From: Nocardia salmonicida NBRC 13393
GTDB taxonomy: Bacteria; Actinomycetota; Actinomycetes; Mycobacteriales; Mycobacteriaceae
Direction of reading: 5' to 3'
Assembly: GCF_001613085.1 (NCBI RefSeq)
Contig: NZ_BDBR01000035.1
Span: 1-64,000, forward strand
Length of the DNA: 64,000 bases
Both the position numbers and the translations under genes were made by a program. Below are positions 8,827-16,541 of this stretch, piece by piece (positions within the stretch are counted from its first letter, which is position 1; each line of letters starts with the position of its first letter). The notes below the pieces were generated by a model. It was not told where the DNA came from. It worked only from the letters and a program-made list of their open reading frames with translations, and ran no database searches.

Positions 8827-9012
8827 ATGGACCGCCTGGACATTGTCGCTCAGTGGCGTCGGGACATCGCGATCGCCGATAACGACGGTGACGCCGCCGT
8901 ACGGCATCTACACGGCGACGTGGCGGCGGTGATCGGGGTCGAGGGGCAGCATGGACTGACCACCGAGAACGACGAATCCGGTCGACGTACCGAGACTCAC
9001 GGCGAGGATTGA
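8827..9012 (+). CDS. Small hypothetical protein, 61 aa
   Basis: A very strong ribosome site (GAAGGAGGAG) lies 3-4 bases before the ATG, which is the main reason to accept the gene. The product is 61 residues, hydrophilic, beginning MDRLDIVAQWRRDIAIADND and ending in a charged tail. No membrane segment, signal or known motif is seen. It lies beside stress and envelope genes. Confidence 0.55.
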   Translation: MDRLDIVAQWRRDIAIADNDGDAAVRHLHGDVAAVIGVEGQHGLTTENDESGRRTETHGED

Positions 9013-9383
9013 GACCTCGTCAGTCAGGTCGAAAGCGGTTCAGGCAATGCGTGCGTGAGGCCGACCAGTCGGCGCGGGCGAGCGAACCTGCGATCTGAGA
9101 TCGACATCATGACCGCGCCCTCGACTGCGACGATTGTCGCCGTATCTGGGTCGAAGCCGAAAGTCCGAGTTCGATCGGACCTCGGGTGGTTGGCGGTTGC
9201 CGGGACCGTCGACTGGGTCAGCGTCCGGACGGGACGCGCTGGCCCCGGCAACCGCCCGCCGGCCGGTCAGGAGTTCGGCCATCCCGTCCCCGGCGGCGGT
9301 CTGTGGTTCGATCTGCAAACCGGCAGATACCCGAGCACATCAGGTCCAAACCGAATCCACGGGACTTGTGGTCAGGTGGCGAG
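9013..9383. other. 371-bp intergenic stretch holding an inverted repeat
   Basis: No convincing gene is seen; the open frames here have the composition of shadows. The main feature is the 13-bp inverted repeat listed separately at 9192-9256. Confidence 0.5.
9192..9256. repeat. 13-bp perfect inverted repeat, 39-base spacer
   Basis: GGCGGTTGCCGGG at 9192-9204 pairs exactly with CCCGGCAACCGCC at 9244-9256. It lies between convergent genes and could form a large terminator stem or be the remnant of a small element. Confidence 0.5.
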
Positions 9384-9644
9384 CTAGTCGGTAGGCCAGG
9401 TCCCGGTCAGTGACTTGTAGCCGGTCGCGCCTGCACGGTCCACGGCTGCCTTGACCAGACCGAAGACCGCGCCCTGCAGTGCGGCGGCGAGCAGAACCTC
9501 ACGCCAGGTGCGGTCGCGAGCAGTCGCCGATGGCGGTTGTTCGCCGCCGGCCACCACACCCCAGACCCGGTTGAACACCGCCCCGGCGGCGATGCCGCCG
9601 AGCACCCCGACGGCCATGCCGAGAGGCCGATACAGCGTCTTCAT
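9384..9644 (-). CDS. DUF4235 domain-containing membrane protein
   Basis: I start at the ATG at 9644 because it forms an ATGA overlap with the upstream gene; the frame itself runs to 9671. The product is 86 residues beginning MKTLYRPLGMAVGVLGGIAA. Two hydrophobic segments surround the motif FNRVWGVVAGGEQPPSA, which is the DUF4235 signature. Function is unknown. It is the last gene of a Holin-X, DUF3618, DUF4235 run, a common actinobacterial envelope cluster. Confidence 0.85.
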   Translation of the reverse strand: MKTLYRPLGMAVGVLGGIAAGAVFNRVWGVVAGGEQPPSATARDRTWREVLLAAALQGAVFGLVKAAVDRAGATGYKSLTGTWPTD

Positions 9645-10048
9645 GACCGACGCCGCCGTGCCAGCCACCACACCAGGGCCGTGGCGGAGATCGCGGCCGC
9701 GGCCACCGGAATCGGATTCCGGCGAGCCACTTCAGCCGCCTGCTTGCTACGTTCGGTCACCGGTTCAGGAACTGAGGATTCGACCTTCTCGGCCGCGTGC
9801 CGGGCCTTCTCCTTGGCGACAGCCTGCACTTGTTCTGCCTTGTCCCGCGCCTGGTCGGCGGCGGCCAGTGTCTGATACTTCGCGTCGGTGACCCGGTCCT
9901 TGGCCGCGTCGGCCGCGTCGTGGACCTTGTCCTTCGCGCGTGCGGGTACGTCCAGCTTGTCGGTCAACTCGGCGACGGTCTCGCCGAGCTCCTGCCGTGC
10001 CTGTTCGCGGTCCCGGCGCAGTGCCTCCGGATCGTTGGGCTCGTTCAT
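9641..10048 (-). CDS. DUF3618 domain-containing protein
   Basis: The protein has 135 residues. The N-terminus PEALRRDREQARQELGETVA is the DUF3618 core. A long, Ala- and Lys-rich amphipathic helical region follows (LEA-like repeats such as AKDKVHDAADAAKDRV), then one membrane helix near IPVAAAAISATALVWWLA with a positively charged end. It overlaps its neighbours by 4 bp on both sides. Such proteins are membrane-anchored coiled coils of unknown role, usually co-encoded with Holin-X proteins. Confidence 0.88.
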   Translation of the reverse strand: MNEPNDPEALRRDREQARQELGETVAELTDKLDVPARAKDKVHDAADAAKDRVTDAKYQTLAAADQARDKAEQVQAVAKEKARHAAEKVESSVPEPVTERSKQAAEVARRNPIPVAAAAISATALVWWLARRRRS

Positions 10049-10452
10049 CGCTTACTCCCGTCCTTGACGATCTCGATGTCTTCCTTGACGCTCTGCATCG
10101 CTTCCCTCGGCACCGGCGGCGCGGCTTCGGTGACATTCTTTTTGCCGAGCAGTCCCAGCCCCGCGCCGACCACGACCAGCCCCGCGCCGACTATCAGGGC
10201 GGCTGCCCAGTTCGGCAGCACGAGCGCGAGCGCGAAGACAGCGGCGGCGGTGAGGGCGATGCCGCCGTAGAAGGCGACGAGTCCTCCGGCGCCGACGATT
10301 CCGACGCCGCGTGCGATTCCCTTTGTGCGGTCCTGCATCTCGACGCGGGCGAGCGCGATCTCGTCGCGCACCAGGCGGGTGATCTGCTGGGTGGCGTCGT
10401 CGACCAGCTCGGCCACCGAGCGATCGGGTGGTCCGGTGTGCGTGTCAGCCAT
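10045..10452 (-). CDS. Phage holin family protein (actinobacterial Holin-X)
   Basis: The protein has 135 residues. The N-terminal helix SVAELVDDATQQITRLVRDE is the typical start of this family, followed by two membrane helices at about residues 50-75 and 80-105. Despite the family name there is no phage context; the genes are chromosomal envelope genes. The C-terminal tail is charged. It is first in the overlapping three-gene run, with a good ribosome site (AGGAGG) before the start. Confidence 0.85.
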   Translation of the reverse strand: MADTHTGPPDRSVAELVDDATQQITRLVRDEIALARVEMQDRTKGIARGVGIVGAGGLVAFYGGIALTAAAVFALALVLPNWAAALIVGAGLVVVGAGLGLLGKKNVTEAAPPVPREAMQSVKEDIEIVKDGSKR

Positions 10453-10464
10453 GGCATTACCTCC

Positions 10465-11421
10465 TTATTGGGGTGTGTCTCGCGGGGGGAGGACGGGTTC
10501 GTGGTCGGGTGGCTGGCCCTGTTCGATGCGGCGGCCGCGAGCCAGTTCGGCGTCGAATTCGGCACCGAGCAGCACCGCGACATTGCTGAGCCACAGCCAC
10601 ACCAGGAAGGCGACGGCACCGGCCAGCGAGCCGTACACCTTGTTGTAGGAACCGAAATTGGCCAGGTAAAGGGTGAAGCCGACCGAGGCGGCGATCCACA
10701 CCAGCACCGCGAGCACGCTGCCGGGCGAGAGCCACCGGAATCCCGGCTGTTGCGCGTTGGGCGCGGCCCAATACAGCAGGGCGACTCCGAGACTGACGAG
10801 CACGGCGAGTACCGGCCACTTGACGATGTCCCAGATCAGCACACCGACCGAACCGATGCCGAGCCACTCACCCGCCGCTTCGGCGAAGCGGCCGGTGAAC
10901 AGCACCCCGACCACGCACACCGCGATCAGCAGCACCATCACCGCGGTCAGCCCGACGCGCAGCGGCAGCGTCTTCCAGATCGGGCGGCCCTCTTCGGTGT
11001 CATAGACCGTGTTGGAGGCCCGGATGAAGGCCCCGATATAGCCGGAAGCCGTCCACAGCGCCGTCACCACACCGACGATCGCCAGTGGGCCCGCCAGCGA
11101 GCGGGAGCCCTGCAACTCCCGGATGGCGTCGACGAGCAGTTCGGTGCCGGGACCGGGGCCCAGTTGCTCGATGGTCTGGATGAAGGAGTCGGTCGCCGAG
11201 GGATCGAGCAGCCCGAGCAATGCGGTGAGTACGATGATGCCGGGAAAAATCGACATCACGCTGTAGTAGGTGAGCGCAGCGGCCCAATCGGTCACATTGT
11301 CTTCCATGAACTCGGCCACGGTGCGGCGCAGCACGCCCCACCACGACCGCCACCGCAGCGCCGAAGGGCCCTGCGACCAGTCCTGCGCCACGGGCTCGCG
11401 CTCGGCAACACTGTCCGTCAT
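10465..11421 (-). CDS. YihY/BrkB family inner membrane protein
   Basis: The protein has 318 residues with six predicted membrane helices. Family signatures include NVTDWAAALTYYSVMSIFPGI near residue 45 and the later SGSVLAVLVWIAASVGFTLY and ANFGSYNKVYGSLAGAVAFL. BrkB-like proteins were once misassigned as RNase BN; their function is not settled. AGGAGG lies 7 bases upstream of the ATG. The gene leads the transcription unit that continues into the Holin-X/DUF3618/DUF4235 genes with a 12-base gap. Confidence 0.92.
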   Translation of the reverse strand: MTDSVAEREPVAQDWSQGPSALRWRSWWGVLRRTVAEFMEDNVTDWAAALTYYSVMSIFPGIIVLTALLGLLDPSATDSFIQTIEQLGPGPGTELLVDAIRELQGSRSLAGPLAIVGVVTALWTASGYIGAFIRASNTVYDTEEGRPIWKTLPLRVGLTAVMVLLIAVCVVGVLFTGRFAEAAGEWLGIGSVGVLIWDIVKWPVLAVLVSLGVALLYWAAPNAQQPGFRWLSPGSVLAVLVWIAASVGFTLYLANFGSYNKVYGSLAGAVAFLVWLWLSNVAVLLGAEFDAELARGRRIEQGQPPDHEPVLPPRDTPQ

Positions 11422-11574
11422 CCAGATATCCTCCTGATCGTCGGCCGCTTACCCGGTCTCCGAGGGGTCAAACGGTGGTCCGGTCCGTCCGCGAGTTCGT
11501 CTGTGTACCAGCCGGTTTCACAACGAATCGGCACGGCGGTACCTGCTGGATGCCGCACGGTGCCCACCCGCGAT

Positions 11575-12000
11575 TCAGAATCCGACGAGTCCCGAGGCCA
11601 GATCCACGGTGTCGATGATCTGTGTGACCTGCTGGCGTGCGTTGGGGCACTGGTCGCGCGTGACAGCGTCGATCGCGTCGCGGTCGCGGGCGACGGCGAT
11701 ATTGATCGCACCGTTGCGCAGTGCCCAGATGTGGACCACACCGTTGAACCTCACGCGAGCGATGGCACTGCCCTGTTGGCGCCAGCTAGCGAGATCGGCC
11801 CACAACGTGTCGCACAACTGCGCACCGGCGGCTGGACCGATCACCAGCCCGTTCGCCGTGTCCCCGTTGGTGCCTCGCGATTCGGTAGTCGTCGCGCAGG
11901 CAATGACACCCGCCGATAGGAGAACGCCCAACAAGGCGACGCGACCCACGGGGTGGACGCGACGGCGGGCTCGTCTCATGAGCATCGGGCTCTCTTTCAT
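11575..12000 (-). CDS. Putative lipoprotein, hypothetical
   Basis: The protein has 141 residues. An Arg-rich n-region, a hydrophobic stretch VALLGVLLSAGVIAC and a cysteine in a VIAC context suggest a lipoprotein signal peptide. The mature part has two further cysteines (QLCDTLW and DQCPNA) and resembles the small secreted lipoproteins of unknown function seen in nocardiae. A second start at Met6 is possible. No neighbour suggests a role. Confidence 0.65.
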   Translation of the reverse strand: MKESPMLMRRARRRVHPVGRVALLGVLLSAGVIACATTTESRGTNGDTANGLVIGPAAGAQLCDTLWADLASWRQQGSAIARVRFNGVVHIWALRNGAINIAVARDRDAIDAVTRDQCPNARQQVTQIIDTVDLASGLVGF

Positions 12001-12074
12001 CCGGGAACACGAGGTGGTTCACCGGTCGAATGCCCGCGTCTCGGGAGCCGAATCGGAGATCGTCCTGCGAGATA

Positions 12075-12791
12075 TCAGGTCGCGGGCTGGGCGCTGTCGT
12101 CGGTGCGGCCGCGGCGGCTGCCGGTGTAGGCACTTTCGCGCAGCCAGTTCACTGCCTGGGGGATCATCGTGACGTCGGCAGGTCGGTTGAGGATCGGATC
12201 GAAGAAGTCGGTGCGGTGTTCGCCGGGCTCGGCTCGCCGCAGGTCGAGTTCGCCGACGATCTCGGGTGGGCGGCCGATCCCATCGGCGACGAGCGAGAAT
12301 CGGATCACCTGGTCGTCGAGGTGATCGTCGAGGGCTCGCAAGGACGCCGTATTCGGCAGGTCGTCGGTGTCGAGCGGTTCGGCGAACAGCCAGACCGGTG
12401 ACGCGTCGGCGAATCGGTAGGGCAGGAGGGTGCCGAAACGGGCGCTGGACCAGGCGCGGGCGGGGGTGATGACGAACCGGCCCAGCGTGCTGGTGCCGGT
12501 CGTTGCCAGCGCGAAGTCCCAGGGACGCTCGTCGCGATCGAGTACCCGGAACGCCAGCCCGAGGACATCGGGTACCCCGCCGGGACTGCCGACGCCTTTC
12601 GACACCCGGGCGATGACCGCTCGGTCGCCGGGACCGAACCACGGCACATAGTTGCTGGTGGCATGGAACCGGCCCGCGAGGCGGATGCCGCGGGGGTGGA
12701 ACACCCGTGCGTGCCGAATCCGCGCCCCCGTCTGGAAGGCGGTGCGGACAGCGGTGGTCGGCAGTTCGGCGATACTGTGCCTATCGATCAT
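12075..12791 (-). CDS. Catalase-like fold protein, putative
   Basis: The protein has 238 residues, about half the length of a true catalase. Segments such as RHARVFHPRGIRLAGRFHAT, VIARVSKGVG and VPDVLGLAFRVLDRDERPWD align in order with the haem-side region of small catalase-like proteins. The full catalase set of active-site residues cannot be confirmed by eye. Mycobacterial homologues are sometimes labelled phosphodiesterase; I do not support either enzymatic activity. It stands alone upstream of the thiamine-precursor operon and reads in the same direction. Confidence 0.5.
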   Translation of the reverse strand: MIDRHSIAELPTTAVRTAFQTGARIRHARVFHPRGIRLAGRFHATSNYVPWFGPGDRAVIARVSKGVGSPGGVPDVLGLAFRVLDRDERPWDFALATTGTSTLGRFVITPARAWSSARFGTLLPYRFADASPVWLFAEPLDTDDLPNTASLRALDDHLDDQVIRFSLVADGIGRPPEIVGELDLRRAEPGEHRTDFFDPILNRPADVTMIPQAVNWLRESAYTGSRRGRTDDSAQPAT

Positions 12792-12931
12792 CGGCGCTGG
12801 TCTCCTGTCACGGTTATGGCGGTGGTCTTTCGCCCGGCGCGGTACGACGAGCCCATAGGGTGCGCCTACCCAGGGAAACGGCGGCCAATCGCTGTTCGCC
12901 GCTTCGGCACAACAGTTCGGCGTCGCGCGAG

Positions 12932-13738
12932 CTACCGCTGTTCCGTGAACGCCCGACGAGACTCTTCGTGCAGGATCGCGAGAAGTTCCTCTTCCAGCGC
13001 GACGAATTCCGGGGCGGTGATTGTGGACAACCCCCGCGGCCGCGGCAGGTCGATGCGCAGTTCGTGGCGCACGGTGGCCGGGCGCGCCGACAGGACGATC
13101 ACCCGGTCCGACAGGTACACCGCCTCACGGACGTCGTGGGTGATCATCAGGACCATCCAGCGGTAGCGCTGCCAGACCTCTTGCAACCACGACTGCATCT
13201 CGGTGCGAGTCAGTGAGTCGAGCGCGCCGAAGGGTTCGTCGAGCAGCAACAGTTCACGCTCCTGGACGACGGTCCGCAGCAGTGCGGTTCGCTGTCGCAT
13301 CCCGCCCGACAGCTGCGACGGGCGGGCGTTCTCGAAACCGGACAGGCCGAAAACCGGGAACAGTTCGCGGGCGCGGCGCCGGGCCTCCGTCTTCGGAACA
13401 CCCTGTACCCGCAGGCCGAGGATGGTGTTGTCGAGGACGGTTCGCCAGGGGAACAGCAGGTCCTTCTGCGGCATGTAGGCGCAGTGCGCGGCGGTGTCCT
13501 CGCCGTCGGCCGCGCGGAAGCCGACGCTGCCGGAGTCGGGGGATTCGGGTCCGGCCAGCATGTTGAACACGGTGCTCTTGCCGCAACCACTCGGCCCGAT
13601 GACGGTGACGAACTCGCCCGCTCGGACGGTGAACGAAATCCCGCCCAGTACCGCGAGGTCCGGGCTGTGCCGGCCGGGCTGCGGGAACGACTTGGTGAGG
13701 TGATCGACGACGATGCGGTCGTCCCCGGCGTCAGTCAC
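12932..13738 (-). CDS. ABC transporter ATP-binding protein, thiamine-precursor type (ThiZ-like)
   Basis: The protein has 268 residues. Walker A is GPSGCGKST, the Q-loop MPQKDLLFPW, the signature LSGGMRQR, Walker B LLLLDEPF and the switch MITHDVREAV. The sequence belongs to the nitrate/sulfonate/pyrimidine class of ATPases. The start overlaps the permease gene by 8 bp. The substrate class comes from the operon: an upstream TPP riboswitch, tenA and an NMT1/THI5-type binding protein point to hydroxymethylpyrimidine or formylaminopyrimidine. Confidence 0.9.
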   Translation of the reverse strand: MTDAGDDRIVVDHLTKSFPQPGRHSPDLAVLGGISFTVRAGEFVTVIGPSGCGKSTVFNMLAGPESPDSGSVGFRAADGEDTAAHCAYMPQKDLLFPWRTVLDNTILGLRVQGVPKTEARRRARELFPVFGLSGFENARPSQLSGGMRQRTALLRTVVQERELLLLDEPFGALDSLTRTEMQSWLQEVWQRYRWMVLMITHDVREAVYLSDRVIVLSARPATVRHELRIDLPRPRGLSTITAPEFVALEEELLAILHEESRRAFTEQR

Positions 13739-14582
13739 GTCGGCTCCTGTTCTGCTCGCGCGACCACGGCGCGACGAGGCGTTCGATCACGAACGTCGAC
13801 AGGTACAGCGTGATGCTCAGCAGCGCCGTGACCAGCACCGCCGCCAAGACCAGGTCGGTGCGGAACGAGTTCTTCTGCAGGCTCATATAGATGCCGAGGC
13901 CGACGCTCGCGCCGACATACTCGGCGAATACCGCGCCGACGACCGCGTAGGTGATGCCGATCCGCAGCGCCGTGAAGAACCGCGGCAGCGCGGACGGCAG
14001 TCGCACATAACGGAACACCTGCAGCCGGGAGGCGCCCATACTCCGCAGCAGCGCGCCCGCGTCACGGTCGGCCGCGGCGAAACCTTCGATCAGGCCGATG
14101 GCCATCGGGAAGAACGTCACCAGCGCGACCACCAGGACCTTCGGCAGGAGACCGAACCCGAACCAGATGATCATCAACGGTGCGATCGCGACGATCGGCA
14201 CGGTCTGCGACGCGACGAACAGCGGCACCAACGCACGCCGCAGCCAGGGCGAGAAGTCCACGATCACCGCCAGCACCCACGCCAGCGTCAGCGACACCGC
14301 GAACCCGACAAGCGTCACCTGCAAGGTGGCGGCCGCATGCGAGATGATCTCGTCCCGGTGTGCCCACCCCTGCTGGACGACCCGCAGCGGTGACGGCAGC
14401 ACCTGCGGACGGACACCGCTACTCGTGACGTAGACCTGCCAGATCGCGACGAGCACCGCCACCGTGACCAACGACGGCACCGCCCATCGGATCCCCGCCC
14501 AGCGAGCCGTCCCGCCGTCGTCGCCGGTGGGCACCAGCGGCGACGAGGCTACGGACAGCTCACGGGGTGGCGAGGTACTCAT
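13731..14582 (-). CDS. ABC transporter permease, thiamine-precursor type (ThiX-like)
   Basis: The protein has 283 residues with about six membrane helices. The EAA loop that docks on the ATPase is GFAAADRDAGALLRSMGASR followed by VRLPSALPRF. The family is the binding-protein-dependent permease group of taurine, nitrate and pyrimidine importers. It overlaps the ATPase gene by 8 bp and the binding-protein gene by 23 bp, so the three subunits are translationally coupled. Confidence 0.92.
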   Translation of the reverse strand: MSTSPPRELSVASSPLVPTGDDGGTARWAGIRWAVPSLVTVAVLVAIWQVYVTSSGVRPQVLPSPLRVVQQGWAHRDEIISHAAATLQVTLVGFAVSLTLAWVLAVIVDFSPWLRRALVPLFVASQTVPIVAIAPLMIIWFGFGLLPKVLVVALVTFFPMAIGLIEGFAAADRDAGALLRSMGASRLQVFRYVRLPSALPRFFTALRIGITYAVVGAVFAEYVGASVGLGIYMSLQKNSFRTDLVLAAVLVTALLSITLYLSTFVIERLVAPWSREQNRSRRD

Positions 14583-15582
14583 TGGTGAAATAGGTCGACC
14601 AGTCGGGTTCGGTGGTCAGCGGCTTTCCATCCGAGCCGGTCAGCAGACCGCCCCGATACAGGAAGCCGGAGTTCGCCGACCATTGCTGCACCGTCTGGGT
14701 GCCCACCTTGCCGCCGGCGTCCTTCATGAACTGCGCGGCCAGCATGCGCTGGCTCTCGAAGACCAGCGCCTCATCGTTGAACGCGCCCGGATTGGCATTG
14801 ATGAGATCCTGGGCGGCCGCGTCCGGATTGTCCGCGGCGAACTGGTATCCGCGTTGCAGCGCCTGCACGAATTTCGCGGCACGGTCGGGGTTCTCGGCCA
14901 GCCAGCCCTCGTTGGCATCGATCACGATCGCGTACGAGTCCGGGAACCCGAAATCGGTGTACCGGAAGTACCGCATCGGGGTGCCGTGGTGTTCGGCCTC
15001 GATCCCTTCCCACGCCAGATACGAGACGGTGAAGTCCGCCTTGCCGGAGTAGACCGCTTCATAGGCCGACGAACCCAGCATCACCGAGGTGAAATCCCCG
15101 GTGCCGCCGTCGTTGCGGATGACCTGCTGCAGTGCCTCCCGCTCGCCCGGGTCGCCGAAGCCGGCGTAGGTCTTGCCGTCGAGGTCCTTCGGTCTGGCGA
15201 GGTCGGCGCGGTCGGCGCGCACGCCGATGCCCGTGGCCCAGTGCTGCAGCGGGGCGAGCACCGACTTGACCTGCGCACCCGAGGCGCGGGCGAAGGTCGA
15301 CGAATTGTGGGTGCTGATCCCGAATTCCGCGTTTCCGGCATCGACCATCGTGTCGACCGAGGTGTTGTTGTACGGCAGGACCTGTACATCCAGACCGGCG
15401 TCGGCGAAGTAGCCGCGCTGCAACGCGACGTAGAGCCCGACGTGGTTGGTATTCGGCGTCCAGTCCAGCGCGAACCGGATGGTCTGATCGGAACCGCCGC
15501 CCGAACCACAGGCGGTGAGCAGCGACAGGGTCGCGACGACGGTTGCCATGACCGCGAGCCCGCGGCGAAGACGCGCGCTCAT
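14560..15582 (-). CDS. ABC transporter substrate-binding lipoprotein, NMT1/THI5-like (ThiY-like)
   Basis: I start at the ATG at 15582, which forms ATGA with the tenA stop; the frame is open further upstream only as a shadow of tenA. The product has 340 residues. The signal sequence ends LSLLTACGSGG, with the lipobox Cys. The mature protein opens with FALDWTPNTNHVGLYVALQ, a hallmark of pyrimidine-binding THI5-like proteins, and has the Gly-rich loop GFGDPGEREALQQV. It captures the precursor outside the membrane. Confidence 0.92.
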   Translation of the reverse strand: MSARLRRGLAVMATVVATLSLLTACGSGGGSDQTIRFALDWTPNTNHVGLYVALQRGYFADAGLDVQVLPYNNTSVDTMVDAGNAEFGISTHNSSTFARASGAQVKSVLAPLQHWATGIGVRADRADLARPKDLDGKTYAGFGDPGEREALQQVIRNDGGTGDFTSVMLGSSAYEAVYSGKADFTVSYLAWEGIEAEHHGTPMRYFRYTDFGFPDSYAIVIDANEGWLAENPDRAAKFVQALQRGYQFAADNPDAAAQDLINANPGAFNDEALVFESQRMLAAQFMKDAGGKVGTQTVQQWSANSGFLYRGGLLTGSDGKPLTTEPDWSTYFTNEYLATP

Positions 15583-16286
15583 GCGGCAGGCCAGGGCTGC
15601 GGGTGCAGGGCGGTGTCCCAGAACATCAACTCGTAGCGCACAGCGAGGATGAAAGCCTTCTCCATCGCTGCCCGCTCGCGCTCGCTCGCCGACTCGGCAG
15701 CGGCGTCGACCAGCGATCGGGCCGTGGCCGCGGACTGCTGGAACTCCGCTGCGCCGTAGGTGGTGACCCACTGGGCGTACGGGTGGGCGGAGTCGGCGGC
15801 GATCACCTTCGCGGCGCTCGCGGCCAGGTCGCGCCCCACTTCGGCGTAGATCCAGAAACAGGGCAGCGCGGCCGCCGCGGCGACGGCGTAGGACTCCGTC
15901 GCGGCGGCGGCGATCAGGAAGGAGACATAGGCGAGGCAGGTCTGCGAATGCTCCGGCTCGCCCTGCCGCGGAGGCAGCGCGCCACCGGTGAGCATCTGAT
16001 CGTGCATGGCCGACTCGACAGCGGCGGCGTTCGCGGACGAGGTCGCCCAGAAAGCCGCGGTCTGCGGGTCAGGCGACTTCGCGGCGAGAATCGCCAGCGC
16101 CTTCGAGTACCCGGTGAGATACAGCGAATCCTGTTCGATGTAAGTGCGGAACACCTCGAGCGGCAAAGTGCCCTCGCCGAGGTGCCGCAGGAATTCCAAG
16201 TCGTCGATCGCACCGCGCAGGACCTTGGTCCGGTCCCACAGGTGGTCGGTGAACAAGTCTGTCTTCGTGGTGTGGGCGTGCAACAC
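15579..16286 (-). CDS. tenA: TenA family thiaminase II / aminopyrimidine aminohydrolase
   Basis: The protein has 235 residues, the standard TenA length. TenA hydrolyses aminopyrimidines released from degraded thiamine to hydroxymethylpyrimidine. The nucleophile is Cys143 in ALPCFWIYAE and the conserved Glu is Glu219 in VRYELMFWD; the acidic pocket segment YIEQDSLYL (residues 49-57) is also present. It is the first gene after the TPP riboswitch and is followed by the ABC importer, so the operon imports and salvages pyrimidine precursors. Confidence 0.95.
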   Translation of the reverse strand: MLHAHTTKTDLFTDHLWDRTKVLRGAIDDLEFLRHLGEGTLPLEVFRTYIEQDSLYLTGYSKALAILAAKSPDPQTAAFWATSSANAAAVESAMHDQMLTGGALPPRQGEPEHSQTCLAYVSFLIAAAATESYAVAAAAALPCFWIYAEVGRDLAASAAKVIAADSAHPYAQWVTTYGAAEFQQSAATARSLVDAAAESASERERAAMEKAFILAVRYELMFWDTALHPQPWPAA

Positions 16287-16290
16287 CGTG

Positions 16291-16372
16291 ACATCCCTTC
16301 GTCAGCATTACCTGAACAGGTTCGGCGGGTCTGTTCTCAGCCTCGCGGTCGCGAGACACCCCGTGTCAGAAC
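16291..16372 (-). ncRNA. TPP riboswitch (THI element)
   Basis: On the minus strand the order is ACGGGGTGTC, GGCTGAGAACAGACCCG, CCGAACCTGTTCAGGTAATG and CTGACGAAGGGA. The GCTGAGA box and the ACCTG..CAGGTAATG..GAAGGGA arm are the diagnostic conserved parts of the TPP aptamer. It ends about 5 bases before the tenA start codon, so control is probably by sequestration of the ribosome site when TPP is bound. Confidence 0.93.
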
Positions 16373-16379
16373 TCGACCG

Positions 16380-16385
16380 ACACTA
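16380..16385 (-). promoter_or_regulatory. Candidate -10 element of the tenA operon
   Basis: TAGTGT on the minus strand would place the transcript start at about 16373, the first base of the riboswitch. No clear -35 hexamer is seen. Confidence 0.35.
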
Positions 16386-16541
16386 GCAGCGCCCGCCGAC
16401 ACGCGGGCTCGGCGCGGTTCCGCGTGTAGCCCCGGTCACGGTGGTAGGTGTTCGGCGACGGACCGGCACCCAGTAACTTGCCTGCCAAGGAGTCCGTCTT
16501 TCGCCTCCATCGAACCCGCCGAACGAAGAGAGCTGATCTCA

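Noticed and set aside
10045..10452. Prophage holin
   Set aside because: No other phage genes are nearby and the family is a chromosomal actinobacterial membrane protein despite its name.
9940..11919. 659-codon plus-strand frame
   Set aside because: It lies antisense to the Holin-X and YihY genes, which have clear family motifs; its composition (His, Gln, Arg, Asp-rich) is that of a shadow.
15603..16541. Long extension upstream of gndA
   Set aside because: It is antisense to tenA and the riboswitch; the protein family starts at the ATG at 16542.
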